Below, piece after piece: positions 24,186 to 36,364 of a DNA stretch of 64,000 nucleotides. This DNA comes from Circinella umbellata (taxonomy: Eukaryota; Mucoromycota; Mucoromycetes; Mucorales; Lichtheimiaceae). A program made the translations under genes and the position numbers. Numbering within the stretch: the first letter of the stretch is position 1; every line of letters begins with the position of its first letter. Where the stretch lies: assembly GCA_025093555.1 (NCBI GenBank), contig JAIWNF010000058.1, forward strand, positions 210,020 through 274,019, written 5' to 3'. Under the pieces are notes generated by a model, which had not been told where the DNA came from, did no database searches, and was given only the letters and a program-made list of their open reading frames with translations.

Positions 24186-24551
24186 TTAAGGTAGGGGTTG
24201 GGTAGTAGGAGAGTTAGAAACATTCATGGCGTCCTCTGGTGCTGGTTCGTCCGTGTCATAATCGTCATTTGGATGACTCAAGTAGTCAATTTCTCGTAGT
24301 ACACGTATGAGGGCTGGCCAGACCGTTTGCCTTTTACCGAAAGTCAGACCAACTTCAGACCTTGGGAGATGGTTGAGTATATAGTCGAGTGGTTGTTGTT
24401 CATGCCTTAATGAACGGATATCTCCGAAAGCACCCTTATTAAGGGCTTCAAGAAGGGTGAGTAGTAGTGGGCAAGAACCATAATATTCTCGGTTGGCAGT
24501 AATTACACCACAGCGGCAGTTATTAAGTGGGTAAGATGGTAGCTAGTGCAT
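24186..24551 (-). pseudogene. Retroelement-type C-terminal remnant
   Basis: A 122-codon frame from ATG (24551-24549) to TAA (24188-24186), broken only by TAG at codon 3 (24545-24543, where a Trp TGG would fit). It reads MH*LPSYPLNNCRCGVITANREYYG, LEALNKGAFGDIRSLRHEQQPLDYIL, LPRSEVGLTFGKRQTVWPAL and RVLREIDYLSHPNDDYDTDE. The Cys-x-Cys segment and the overall sequence resemble the C-terminal tail I associate with non-LTR reverse-transcriptase ORFs in Mucoromycota. This family link is from memory and uncertain. No reverse-transcriptase core is present here. Confidence 0.5.
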
Positions 24552-25270
24552 TCTCCATTTAATTAGCCGGTGTTGATCATGACAAAGACTATATACAAAG
24601 AAGGGAGGTGGAAGAGAAATCGAAATTTTTGTTTTTACAATGATCTGGACGATAATGAATAAATGATGGGTAATATAATGATGTGTTGGCTAAAGATATT
24701 TGAATGTGTACGGAAAAATAGAGAGAGGTAAAAAAGAAAGAATAATCAATCTATCAAGTCAATTTTTCGTTTTTGTGCCTTGGGTGTAATCAACACAGGT
24801 GGAAGGTTTGTGGAAATGCTATTGGGGGTCTCAACAATCACCACGCCTTGATTATTGTTTTTGGCAAGTTCATTGTCCAATTTAACATACAGATCTGATA
24901 ACGAGTTCTATAACATATATCAAATATGTTTGTTAGTACGTATTGTAAATAATAATTTAATAGCCTCATTTATCAACAACCCTTCTTATAGATAAGCTAT
25001 TTAATTACCTTCCATTTGAACAAAAAATCTAATGTTTCTTTAAATTTTTTGAGTTGAGTTACTCGGATTGATATCATGAGATCCTGGTACGATTTAGCAA
25101 CAATATAATTATCATTATATGTAAGTGTGTATGCATATGCATGACTACCTATAGGGGTGTTGACAACAAGTGTGATTAATGATTATATGAAAAGAATTGA
25201 AAATAGAAGAATATAGCAAAAAAAAAAAACTCGTTACCTGCCCAGTCCATAGCAATGATCCAGTTATGCA

Positions 25271-25357
25271 CCATGGGAAATTTTTGGCACATTTGGGTGT
25301 CGAATTCTATTTCCCAAATGTGCCAAATGTGCCAAATGTGCCAAAGGTTTCCCATGG
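25271..25357. mobile_element. Short palindromic insertion with TTTGGCACA units
   Basis: Inverted arms CCATGGGAAA...TTTGGCACATTTGGG (25271-25297) and CCCAAATGTGCCAAA...TTTCCCATGG (25313-25357). The right arm contains three tandem 9-bp units (TTTGGCACA on the minus strand) and the left arm one. It interrupts the pseudogene just upstream of its MDWxG block. Likely a tiny MITE or a remnant of one. Confidence 0.6.
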
Positions 25358-25820
25358 TGATTGTGACGCCATCCTGATCAATTTTGATAAAATTGTCGCG
25401 TTTGTTTCAAGATTTTTAGCTTGTTGTTTCAACAAGATTGATTCAGTGGCATCACTGCACTTCCATTCGTTGCTACACAAATCGTAATTATTTTTATCCA
25501 TCTGAGCTTTCACTAAAAGATCAATTTTATTCCCGTATGCGTATTCTTGTCCCGGAACGCCGTTATATCCTGCTAACGCTTGAAGTATTACCATAGGATC
25601 TTTGGTTGTTTTGGCGACGCATTCACCACTATACACCCACAAAGCATCCAAGAAAACGGTCAATTATCTGTATACTTTTTTTATTCTCCCTCTCTCCCCT
25701 CTTCTCCTCTCCACTCATTATTTCTTACTCTTCCAATAAAATGTCGGTATTTCGGAAAGAATATCCAAAATAACAGCGAATCGTCTATATACAGTGGTTT
25801 CCGTAGCACTTTTATCATCA

Positions 25821-25915
25821 CACTATAAAAAAAATTCTGAGGTTTGGCCGCAATTGGCCGCAAGTGAATAGTACGGCCAAATGCGGCCAAATGCGGCCAA
25901 ACCTTTTTTTATGGT
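25821..25915. mobile_element. Short palindromic element with TTTGGCCGCA units
   Basis: Ends CACTATAAAAAAA... (25821) and ...TTTTTTTATGGTG (25915) form an inverted repeat. Inside them GGTTTGGCCGCA at 25841-25852 is inverted against TGCGGCCAAACC at 25892-25903. Tandem 10-bp GCGGCCAAAT units occur in the right arm (25883-25902). It also lies within the pseudogene. Arm design resembles the insertion at 25271, suggesting one family of repeat-armed palindromes. Confidence 0.6.
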
Positions 25916-27169
25916 GCAGACCAATCTTCAAATTGGGTTATGCTAAAAAAATAAAAATAAAATTCAAATGGTTATTTTTTGTATTCTTATTAAGCTCATT
26001 CCAGTTAATACTTACGTGATGTGTAACATGTTTAGCATTTTATATATATCACTAGATTTTTGTTTACAATATTTCGTTTGTTGAATGTGAATTTTTCAAT
26101 GATTGTATCTGCATTTTTAATTGTACTAGCAAATAGAAGTATAACTCTTTGCTTAGTTTTTTTTTTTTTTTTCATTTCCTTTTCTCTGCTTTCTTCTCTC
26201 TCTTTCTACTTTTTTTTTTATCTATCTTTTATAATATCGTTGAATACCTTGATAGCTTCTTCAGATAACCCAGTTAGCGAGGGTATTTCAGTATTTTGAG
26301 CAGATTCAAGTTGTGTCGATGTTAAAATTGTCTTAAGAAAATCTACAGATTTTGGAGATATCAAATTGACGATACTCGACATTGATAATCTATTGTATTA
26401 TTCAATAAAACGAGTATTAATTATTATAAAACTCAATATTTAAGAAAGATAATATATTAAAAAAGGTAATGAGCATATTACTTTGTGTTAATGTCGGTGC
26501 TGTTATCCCAACCTTCTTTAAGTAAATTTCCCGCAGCAGCGCCAAGTAACCGGTCGTGAAGTGTAACTTTCGATTGTATTAATCGATCAATGAAGGATTT
26601 GGCATTATTATCTAATTTATTGCCATTGATCTATAAAGAAAAAAGTTTATTGATTAATAAAAACGAAAGCAAAAAACAAGATACATATAGCGAAATACAC
26701 GCATATGTCTTTTGGTATTACATATTAGACCTACTACAAACTGAACGTAAATTTTCATGAAATGTTCTGCATCAGATAAGTAATCGCTACTCTCAAGAAA
26801 ATATCTTGTTCATTGGTGGTACTTTGGTCTTCTGTGGGAACACTTTCTTGGCTATTTTCACTTTCTTCATTTTCAGCTACGCGTCTCAAACGAACCAAAG
26901 CTTGAATTATATATGCTTGTGTTGAATTTCTCTGTATAATACAGAAGAAGAAAAACGAGAGAAGAAAGTCAATGATTGAGGTTAGAAAAGCATTAGGTGA
27001 AGAAATAAATAACAAATAACAAAAAAAAAGCATTATTACCAGTTCTTCAAGTTCTTTATAATATATCAACCACATCTTTTGTTCGTACTTGGTTGGTCTA
27101 TCATGTTGAAGCGAACATGGTAGCATGTCAATTTCAATGTCAATGTCAGTTTGTTCGTTATTTGATAAT

Positions 27170-27935
27170 GGCAGGTACTGAAACTCATGCCATCCTGCGG
27201 TCGTGCCATCCCCACATGACTGCGTTTATTTTATTTCGCTGTGCTTGGTCGTGCCATTGATCCTTCCTTACTACCCTGCGCTGCCGTGAAAGTTGTACCT
27301 TTGCATAGATAATATTTTCCAACATATAATGACGTTAAAAAAGCCGGTGCTTTTGTTTCGTTTTGAATATTTTTCTTTTTGGTTCAGTAGTGTAATGATA
27401 ATGAATTAACTTATTCAACTTACTAAAAGCACATGATGAATTAAAAATAAAAATATCGTACATTTATATTATATAAATAGAGTACGGGATTATAACAGGG
27501 GTGAAATAAAATGATAAATAATGCGAAAGTTGATTAAATCTTTTTACTAAAGGAAAAGTTTAAGAATAATATAAATGTTAGTAGTAGAAAACCATAAAAT
27601 AAGTACAATAACTATTAAAAAAAAGATAAAGAAGACCAAATGTGTATCTATAAGATAAACTATTTCCCAAAAATCATATTTGGAATTGTAATAATGTATA
27701 AGTGGTCAAGTTAACATGCATATCATGTACTTCCATTAACCAAAAGTAATACTTACATTGGTAAAGAGGGTTTGAGTAAAAGATATTCATTACGTATTAC
27801 CTGATAAATAAGATTAATCTATCATCTATACACAGATGTGATCTTATTATTATAAAGCTCATATATCATAATATCAAGTGACCGAAGACAGCGGAGTCAA
27901 ATTATGGGGAGATGGCACGACTTTTGGTTGCTCTT
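27170..27935. mobile_element. Non-autonomous TIR element (MITE-like), copy 2
   Basis: About 766 bp and closely similar to 21101-21858, in the same orientation. The termini are GGCAGGTACTGAAACTCATG and, reverse-complemented, AAGAGCAACCAAAAGTCGTG. Flanked by the 9-bp direct repeat TTTGATAAT at 27161-27169 and 27936-27944. Removing the element plus one repeat leaves the surrounding minus-strand reading frame continuous, which shows the exact insertion point. No internal protein frame. Confidence 0.85.
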
Positions 27936-28219
27936 TTTGATAATACATACTTGATATCTAACTCTGATCTCAAACTACGGATCAAAAAATTGTATTCATT
28001 TATCCAATGCGTAAAATAGCCTTGTGGGCTAGAAACATCGGTGTTTAAGGTAAACTCTGCGAGTTTCGCGTTATATTTGTTTATGAAACCTTTCATGGTG
28101 GGGTTTATTGAATTTACGACGTAATCCTCAAGTTCTAACACAAAATAAACAATGAGCAAATCTTTCCACAAAAAAAATAACTGTGACTTACCTTGCCATC
28201 CAGAATTACAAGTTGCCAT

Positions 28220-30571
28220 TGTGAATGTTGTATGATTAAAGTATAAGATCTATTGCAGTATCTCTTTATTTTGTTGATGGGAAGAAAGAAAGAAAGTGAA
28301 ATCCTTGATAAAAGAATTGATCAATGGTTATAACAACAGCAATAATCCGCAGCAATGCATGATCTGCATGAAGTAAACATGTGAAACTAAAAGGCACCGG
28401 GTCAAAAAAAAAAAAGAAAGAGGCCTAGAAGGAAGGGATCATGTCCAAAATTGGAAATGAATCGGTTTTTTTTTACCAATACACCGGAACGTTTTCCGGT
28501 TTCTTTTCTCTAATAAAATAATTAGTATATGAAAAAAAAAGACTGTAAAAAGTTCAAGTTATTGAAAAAGTAAACAGCGTTCTTAATTTTATTACGAGAA
28601 CAATCCAGTCATTGTGGTAAAAAAACAGAAAGAAAGGGGGAAAGGGTTGACATTACGTGAATAAAATAAAAAGTAACCATGAAAAGTGGTGTCATTTTTA
28701 ATTATGCAAGAAAATTCTGCAAAATCTTTCTAATACGTACTTTGGGCGGTGTGTGTAGCTGACGGAGTGGACTTGAAGGAGTACGAGTAAATAGAAGTTT
28801 TTACCTTATTTTTTTTTCAGATTGCTATAATATATAGGTACGGCTAACAAGACCAATGGAAAACTGTATCTAATTGGGGGTAAGGATAGGGCATTTTTGT
28901 AGAACGATCAATTGGAGGGCAAGATTTAGCCAGTGGCATTGAATCGTTAACAGATAAAATTATAAAAAAATATTTATGTGATAAATAAAAGGATTACAGT
29001 AAGATTATTATACAGGACGGACTACTTTTTTGTTACACCTTTGCACGTTTTCTCACAAGAGTTTATAGAATGTTTATTTTCTTCTTCTTTCTCTTAGTTT
29101 AGGCCTTTGGATATTGTACTAATGTCAGGTGCCTTAAACAAGTTAAACTCACTTTTAGCACATAATGCTATTGATTGGTTTCTCATGATTTACTGGATTA
29201 AGACTTTTCTTTTCAGTCAGAATACAATAATATACTGTTCAGCTGCCAAGACCGTGTTTGATTTGATCGCTGTGATTTTATTTTTGGTGTGCATAGAGAA
29301 AAATAAGGGATAGAAAATACATAGAAAGGCGAAAAATAGAACGATATAGAAATTAAATTATGTCTCCAGTTCCTAGGACTATATAAAGTTCTCTTTTAAA
29401 AAAATGTTATGAAAGTGCGCAAATAAGAAAAAGAGACAGTTATTTAAGAACGCATTAAGAACAAGTACCTACATATAGTTTGTTAATCAACATTTACAAA
29501 TTCTAAAAGATATACGTAGTGAGTTGAAATGTATATACTAAGCACATTCTTCGAAAAAAGTTTCATAGTACTGTTTCCCGTTAATTCCACATCCCTTTAT
29601 TTTCACAGAAAAATGAAAAATCCCCCTATGAAATTAATAGGGATCGTCTGTATAGGCATTCGTATGATATAGTTGGCAATAGAGTAAGTAAAAATCCGTG
29701 AAGCCCTATAAAAAATATATGTTAACAATACCTTTGTGTCAAGCAAGATAATAAAGCTTCTTGATATATAAAGTATATATAGCATTTTCCCAGCAAGATA
29801 TACGGTTTTATATAAGTGTATATTAAGACACCTTAAAAAACATGAAAAATATATCCGATCTTTCCTACGTAAAAGTATTTCATCTCTCCCTTCCTTAGGT
29901 TCACATGCGTAACATTATATTTTACTAAGAGACCATTATATACTACTGTAACAAATATCGTAATTGTCAGCTCAGTTTTGTTCAGTAATTTAGCGTAATT
30001 AGCCAAGTTAATTCTTTTCAGGTACTCAATTATCGTAAATTATTATTGCATAAATCCACCTCCTTAAATTTAAATGTATATTTTTTTACCCTTTTGATAA
30101 GCTAGTAACGAAAGGGACGTGTGGTTTTTTATTCTTTTTATACAATAAAAGTAATAAATTATAAGCTTTTCAATGTCATTGGTTTTTGTTGACATAGGAT
30201 AAAAAGTAAATAAATAATACGTATATACAAAAGCATATTGTAATTAATAACCATTAACTAGTAAAAAGTTCCTGCAGAAAATAAAGGTGTTTGTTTACCG
30301 TGTATTATAAATATTACATTTTTTCAAATAAGTTGAAATTATTTATTTTTATTACGCATGGTGAAATTAAACTGAACGTAGTTTATTGCTCTCTTCTGTT
30401 ACAAATGGGGAAAACTGAAAAATCTGCGGAGCAACAAAGAAAAAGGCATAGTAAAAAACGACAGTACAGAGATACCAATGAAGGGGGTGGGTAGGGGTTG
30501 ACTAAATTAAAATAGAAGGTAGTGAAGGAACAATGTCAAGAAGTTTTTTTTAAATACTGCACAGTAACCTC
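28220..30571. other. Long gene-poor AT-rich stretch
   Basis: No recognisable gene. Short frames (for example 29107-29313, 30291-30494) show no family features. Contains the presumed former promoter of the pseudogene at its left end. Confidence 0.45.
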
Positions 30572-31206
30572 ATGTTCGTCAAACCAAAGGTCTTCTTTCC
30601 TGGACTTCAGCCATTAGAAAAAATAAAATTTGAAAATCACTACGTAGATATAACAACACAATCAGACAGCATCACGGTAATAACAAGTAATCTAAAAACA
30701 GCCATAGAACAACATTTTAAAAGTACACACACACAACGCTACCAACTAAGGAGCAGTAAGTTAGCAAATCAATGTCGTCAGCAATTGGTAATTGATCCAA
30801 TTCTATAGCTGCCAATGACACCTGCAGAACGTAGTTATGTATTTACCACCGCCTAGGTTGGATCACAAACCACCAAAAACAACTTTGTCATAATTGTCAC
30901 CATAAAACTCGGCTATCAAAACAATACTTACTTTCTTGCCATCAGGTGCAGGGATTGTTATCAATTTCTAAATCATCAGCGACCCTATTTCTTTTGTTCT
31001 CAATCGACTCCCCTAAGCATCTCCAACATCACACCAGAAACGTGTCTATTTGAAAATCATCCGGCGAAAAATCTGCTTCATTCTACACCAATTTCACCGT
31101 ACCTATCGTCCTGATTATTATACTACCACTTCACCACCAGTCACTCAATTTGGACATTTATTACTGAATAGATTAAAACGCCACTTGAAGCATACGCATC
31201 TCCTTT
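30572..31206 (+). pseudogene. Retroelement (LINE-type) C-terminal remnant
   Basis: Plus-strand blocks in changing frames: VKPKVFFPGLQPLEKIKFEN, then LPMTPAERSYVFTTA followed by a TAG, then in another frame LCHNCHHKTRLSKQYLLSCHQ (a C-x2-C ... C/H zinc-knuckle-like motif). Near 31140-31205 is QFGHLLLNRLKRHLKHTHLL before a stop. The order 'PMTPAER...C-x2-C...C/H' resembles the tail of non-LTR reverse transcriptases in Mucoromycota, from memory. Stops and frame changes show decay. Confidence 0.45.
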
Positions 31207-31842
31207 AAACATATATATATATATATATATATGTGAACAACCCCCCACCAAACCAGCAAACAAAGTATCCTCATCTCTTTGGACATTGTTCCTTCACTAC
31301 TTTCTATTTTAACTTGGTCAACCCCTACCTCACCCCTTCATTGATATCTCTGTACTGTCGTTTTTACCTACGCCTTTTCCCTTGCTGCCCCGCATATTTT
31401 TCAGTCCCTCCCCCTTTGTGAGCAGACGAGAGCAATAAGCTGAAATCAGTTACTGAATATATGATAAGACCAATAAAATCTGTAGTACAAAGGTGCTATA
31501 TACATAAGGCGCTCCGATTGCATAAAGAAAATCATTCCAGTTAGTTACTTAAAAAGATATGATGACAAGAAAGAAACATATAGATATATTCTTTATCATT
31601 AGATATACAATTTAATACGAATTAAAAAAATAGGGGATAAAAGAAGCAAGATACGACTTCTTTCTAACGCCAGCAAAAAAAAAAAATCAGGAGCATTTAT
31701 GCAAAATATTTGAAAGATATATCATTATAAAACAACTGTGCTGTACCTAATAAAATAATACAATACAGTTAATGGAATTTATATATATATAAAAAAAAAG
31801 AGAAATTGATCTTCTTTATTTTATTTTATTTTATTTTTATAA
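31207..31842. other. P450 upstream region
   Basis: Starts with a TA-dinucleotide run (31212-31232), followed by C/T-rich sequence and a TATTTTATTTTATTT tract just before the P450 ATG. No gene seen. Confidence 0.45.
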
Positions 31843-33586
31843 ATGTTTTTAAATTCAGGATATAACAGTACTCTTTCCTTAACCTGGAACCAAAGAACTA
31901 GCCTTTTTTCAAGTCTGGCTATTTCAACAACATCAGATACCGTTTCCAAAGACAACAAATGTATACTGACGATACTCTCGGTGGTCTTCAGCTCTTATGT
32001 GGTGTGGAAAATAGTGGCTCGGAAAGAACAACAGCATAAACATATCAAAGTAAAAAATGCTCCTGGCCGTATTCCATTTTTGGGTCATACCCTTCAATTG
32101 TATTTTGATCCTGTAAGTTTTATCAATCGGTGCAAAAAAGAAAGAGGGCCTGCATTTCGTGTTAGTCTCGTAGGTCAAGAATTTTATGTCATGACGGGTA
32201 CATTGATCCATGATATGTGTTACTCTCCAAAAGAGTTCGATCATTATGATGGTATTCAGTTCATGGCACCTATTGATCGTATTTTACGAATTTGTTATCA
32301 GCACAAGTACGATATGAATATGTTACAAACACGAGTAAATAATCCAGGTATATAAATAATTATTAAACGACATAAAAGAATCATATACAGCAAATCATAT
32401 CGATATGCTAATATAGCTTTTTTTTAATAAAATAGTTAATCATACTATCAGAAATAACTTTAAATCGTCTCAACTTGGAATTTTTTCCAAACGCATTCAG
32501 CAAGGATTGTCCAAGGCTCTTGAAGCACAACTCCATCTTGAACCGGGAGAGAAACGGGAATTGAGTATCAGAAATGACAAGACACTTCGAAATATATTAC
32601 TACGGTTGACATCACTCTGTTTTATCGGTAGCGAAGTTGGAGATAATCCAAAGCTTATATCAGCTACAGATGAATTTTGTCGCAAGACTATTCAAGCTGG
32701 ACTTATACTCAATTCATTTCCCGAATGGTTTGCAGTACCCATCATCAGACGATTTGTGACAGTAGAAAAGAACCTTGATTGTATTATGGGTTTGTTGGTG
32801 CCACAGCTAGAAAACGTTCGGTCAAGACAAAAAGTCTCTGGATGCCATGACGAAAAGGAAGAAATAAGTTTAGCTTCCTTGGTACTTAATATGACCAAGC
32901 ACAACGGCGAATTATATACACCAGAAGAAGCCGCTTTATATTTTGCAAGAATTAGTTTATCAGGTGGTATTGCACCTGGGTTCGCTACTACTTTTATGTT
33001 GTTCGAAATTGCTCGACGACCTTCCTTGGTAAACGATCTGCGCAAGGAAATTGAAAAATTAGAAGAAAACGAACGTACACCAGAAAAAATTAGCCAGATT
33101 AAACTTTTGGATTCCATTTTACGAGAAGTTTTTCGTTGCAAGATATCTTCACTGGGAATGTTTCATAAGACAAGAATGGATGTAACATTAGCTACAGGAG
33201 AAACAGTACCCAGGGATTGTATGACTCTTGGCGCATTACTTGATGCTCATACGGATCCCGCTATCATGAAGCAAACATCAAATCTAGGTAAGCCGATACC
33301 GGTGCCTTTGGATCAATTCGATCCTTATCGGTTCTTAAATGTACAAGAGAACGGTTGTACCAAGAAAAGCACCTCTTTGGGACCTGAATATATTACATTT
33401 GGACTTTCCCAGCACTCATGTCCGGGTAGATATTTGGGTACATTAATTATAAAATATGTTGTTGCAGAAATTTTTATGAAATTTAACATTACCATTAAAC
33501 TGGGAAGAGAGCAACAAGACAGTGATCTTTTTGGTTTGGTACGATTACCACCCCCCGGTGCATTTATATTTGAAGCAAGGACTTAA
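31843..33586 (+). CDS. Cytochrome P450, atypical active-site motifs
   Basis: Haem-thiolate protein of 551 residues in two exons (31843-32347, 32436-33586; join AATCCAG|TTAATC in frame). A hydrophobic stretch ILTILSVVFSSYVVWKIVA near residues 40-60 is the probable ER anchor, followed by the proline-containing NAPGRIPFLGHTL. The K-helix E-x-x-R is LREVFR. The meander is FDPYRF. The haem loop is FGLSQHSCPGRYLG with the cysteine ligand, but the usual F-x-x-G glycine is Ser. The I-helix reads SGGIAPGFATTF: the normal acidic residue before Thr-Thr is Ala. No substrate can be inferred. The gene stands alone between repeats and long non-coding DNA. Confidence 0.88.
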
Positions 33587-36364
33587 TAGTAATATGTAGT
33601 TGATTGCCCCTCTCCTCACCCCTCTACGTACCTTTTCTTTATACATATACATTTTTTAAATATATTAATAATACCTTCTGCGTCTCTTCATAATATAATT
33701 ATCACAGTCGAACCACAAAAAAAAGGGGGACTGATTAATATAAACTCTCACTAAAAAATATTATAGTAAATAATAAACTGCTTCTACCTATAATAAGTAT
33801 ACACTTGGCTATTATATTCATATCTTTTTTTTTGTGATGCATAACATAATGGCTCAACATTTTTTTTTATTTTTCTATTCATGCAGTCAAATGATACAAC
33901 AAGTAACATCCAATAGTTATATTCTTATTCGTTTTGTAGTATATGTATCTGTGAAATACGAGTACCTGCCATTTAATACTAATGAGAAAATTTGTTCTTT
34001 GCCAGTACGTAATAGACTAAAAATAAAAAAAAAAGCACAAGAGTTGAAAGGGTTTACCTATTATATATGTTTATATATCCGATATAATAATGTGGAATAT
34101 TTGAAGAGATAGATACACTCAAGTATTAGATAGTGTATCATATGTACACAGATCAACTCTACCATCATATTCAGTTTTATGAACATCTATACTTTGTCAA
34201 AGAGTTTTGCTTAAATATGAAGTATAAAATCAACAAAGAGCATAATTGTTAGCAAGTACTTTATAATCAAAACCAGAAAAACGAATACGTAGTGGGAAAA
34301 AAAAATAATAGTTTTAAAATGTTACTATATTTGCTAACTAGCTATTAAGGTTTTATTCTACTTTTATCATAGAAAAAAAATAAAAGCTTGGATGAAATTT
34401 GTTACAATTTACTTTAATGAGTTATCATTCCAAGGCAACTACTTGTTTTCACCCAGTTATATAGTTACTGCTAAATTGCTGACGTATACAAAGAACAAAT
34501 ATAAGATTTGCATATAAACTGGGATAAGGAAACAGTGATGGTAATAATTATGAGAACTATTGAAGCATTAAGATTTATAAATGATATCATTATTTTTTTT
34601 ATACAAATGCCCTTAATTTTGACCAGATAAACAAAGGGCATTTATAAAGGAAATTGTCACGGTAGCGATTTCCGAGGTTAACAGGTAAAATCGAACAAAT
34701 TAAATCAGAGAAGGTAATTTTTTTTTCGTGCGTGATTTTATTTAACAATGGTTTTATGCAAAAATAATATTATGTCACAAGATTTAATCATATTACCTCT
34801 TCGTGTTGCTGCTTTATAAAAGTATTGTTTCTTTTTGCTCATAAAACAAAACGAAAACAGCAATAATTAGCGTTCCAAACGTGTTAAGCATTTAATAGTA
34901 AATATGACATGTCATTATAAAAACAAACCTTTTTAGTTCATATAATACATACATATGCTAATTTATTTCTTCTTCTGCCACTTTCGATACGCTCCTTAAA
35001 AAAATACTACTACGTAAATCTATAATATGTAAGGAATTGAAGAAAAAAAAACAGAAGAAGAATGATGGATATTTGAAAAATACCACCCATCATATATATA
35101 TTGCTTAAATATCTTTTGTTACTGCGATTTATAGGTATAAATAATTTGGATCGTTGTTAGTTTCGTTGAACAATTTTTTCTTTATTTGCTTAAAAAAATA
35201 AAAATGATTATTATTAATTATAAATATTTACATCCCATAAACCTTTTTTTAATATTATAAAAAAATTACTTAAATATTATGATATACAAATATTATTATA
35301 TAAATTTCGATTTCTTATCTTTAACAAACAATCATTAAGCTAAAGAACTTTTATAAATTTAAAAAAAGAAGGAGGGGGAGACGAGAGAGTGAGAGGGATG
35401 GAGGGAGGGAGGAAGAGAGAGTAGAAAAACGACACAGTTTTCATGTTTCTTTTTCTTACGTATCTCGATTCTATATAATTTATAATATATTATAAGTGCA
35501 TAACTATATAACTAACATGTCCAAGCGAGTAGTAATAGCAGAAAGGAATATTATATGTAAAATGCATAATAACTTGTCACCAACATGATGCGACATTATA
35601 GGAGAAGGGGGGAAAGAACCGCTTTTTATCCAAAAAGGCGGGCCGGGATGTGGGTTACTTTTCTGAATACAAACATTAAATAAAAAATTATTTTGGCTGT
35701 TTGCATTGGTAATAACTTAATAGTATTAACTTATATTATGATGATATTAATTATAATTTAGACAACAATAGTAGTCCCTTTTATATAAATATATATGTAT
35801 CAATTGAAGTATCAGATGCAATAAGAATTTTCTTAAATTATACCCAAAATTAACAAGGAAGTAGAAAAGAAGAAAAAGATCTTAAAAAGAAAGATTAAAA
35901 AAAAAGGGAAACAAGAAATTATATGCATACATGTGTACATTATAAATATACATGTATATACATATATATATTATATACAAATAGGCATGTTCTTATTCTT
36001 TTTTTTGGGGGGGGAGGGAGAGAAAAGATGAACATAAAGGGAATTTGTTCCAATGAATTGGGGGAGGGGCCAACAAAATAATAATAATAATACTATCTCG
36101 TGATGTGGTAAAATAATAAAGATAAAGAGAGGGTGTGTATATACACACCTAATGCGCCTTTCTCTCTCTCTCTTTCTCTCTCACCCTGTTTTTTTTTTTT
36201 TGCTCTCCCTTCTTTTTGTAGAACATATTTTTTTTCTTTTTCTTTCTTTTCTCCCTGTTTACTTTACAAGTTCATTTTCTTTTTTTTTCCCTCTCTCTCT
36301 TCACATACAATTTAAATTAAAAAATATATAATAACGCGTTTTTATTCAGTAATTTCATGAAAAC
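33587..36364. other. Long intergenic stretch
   Basis: AT-rich; no gene recognised. A purine tract GGAGGGAGGAAG lies near 35400-35415. A T8G8 junction is at 35999-36014. A long polypyrimidine (CT-rich) tract at about 36160-36305 precedes the next start codon and is likely promoter or 5' UTR. Confidence 0.5.

Larger units (their letters stand above)
24746..28219 (-). pseudogene. Disrupted multicopy-family gene carrying transposon insertions
   Basis: ATG at 28219 (MATCNSGWQ, then ELEDYVVNSINPTMKGFINKYNAK...). The frame runs into element copy 2 at DIKYVLS and resumes directly after it, in the same frame, as NNEQTDIDIEIDMLPCSLQH. Later blocks are RNSTQAYIIQALVRLRRVAENEE, FLESSDYLSDAEHFMKIYVQF (shifted frame), NGNKLDNNAKSFIDRLIQS, ATETTVYRRFAVILDILSEI, NNYDLCSNEWKCSDATES, then after another apparent one-base frameshift NWIIAMDWAG, HAYAYTLTYNDNYIVAKSYQ, and the end PKAQKRKIDLID with TGA at 24748-24746. 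The SNEWK...MDWxG arrangement matches a large uncharacterised gene family I associate with Mucoromycota. Function unknown. Two frameshifts plus a 766-bp and two short palindromic insertions indicate a dead gene. Confidence 0.7.

Noticed and set aside
23972..24223. 83-codon minus-strand frame, Ser/Phe/Leu-rich
   Set aside because: No domain, signal peptide or conserved-looking block; composition fits AT-rich chance frame.
33834..34112. 92-codon plus-strand frame
   Set aside because: Composition of translated AT-rich DNA, no motif, no plausible intron extension.
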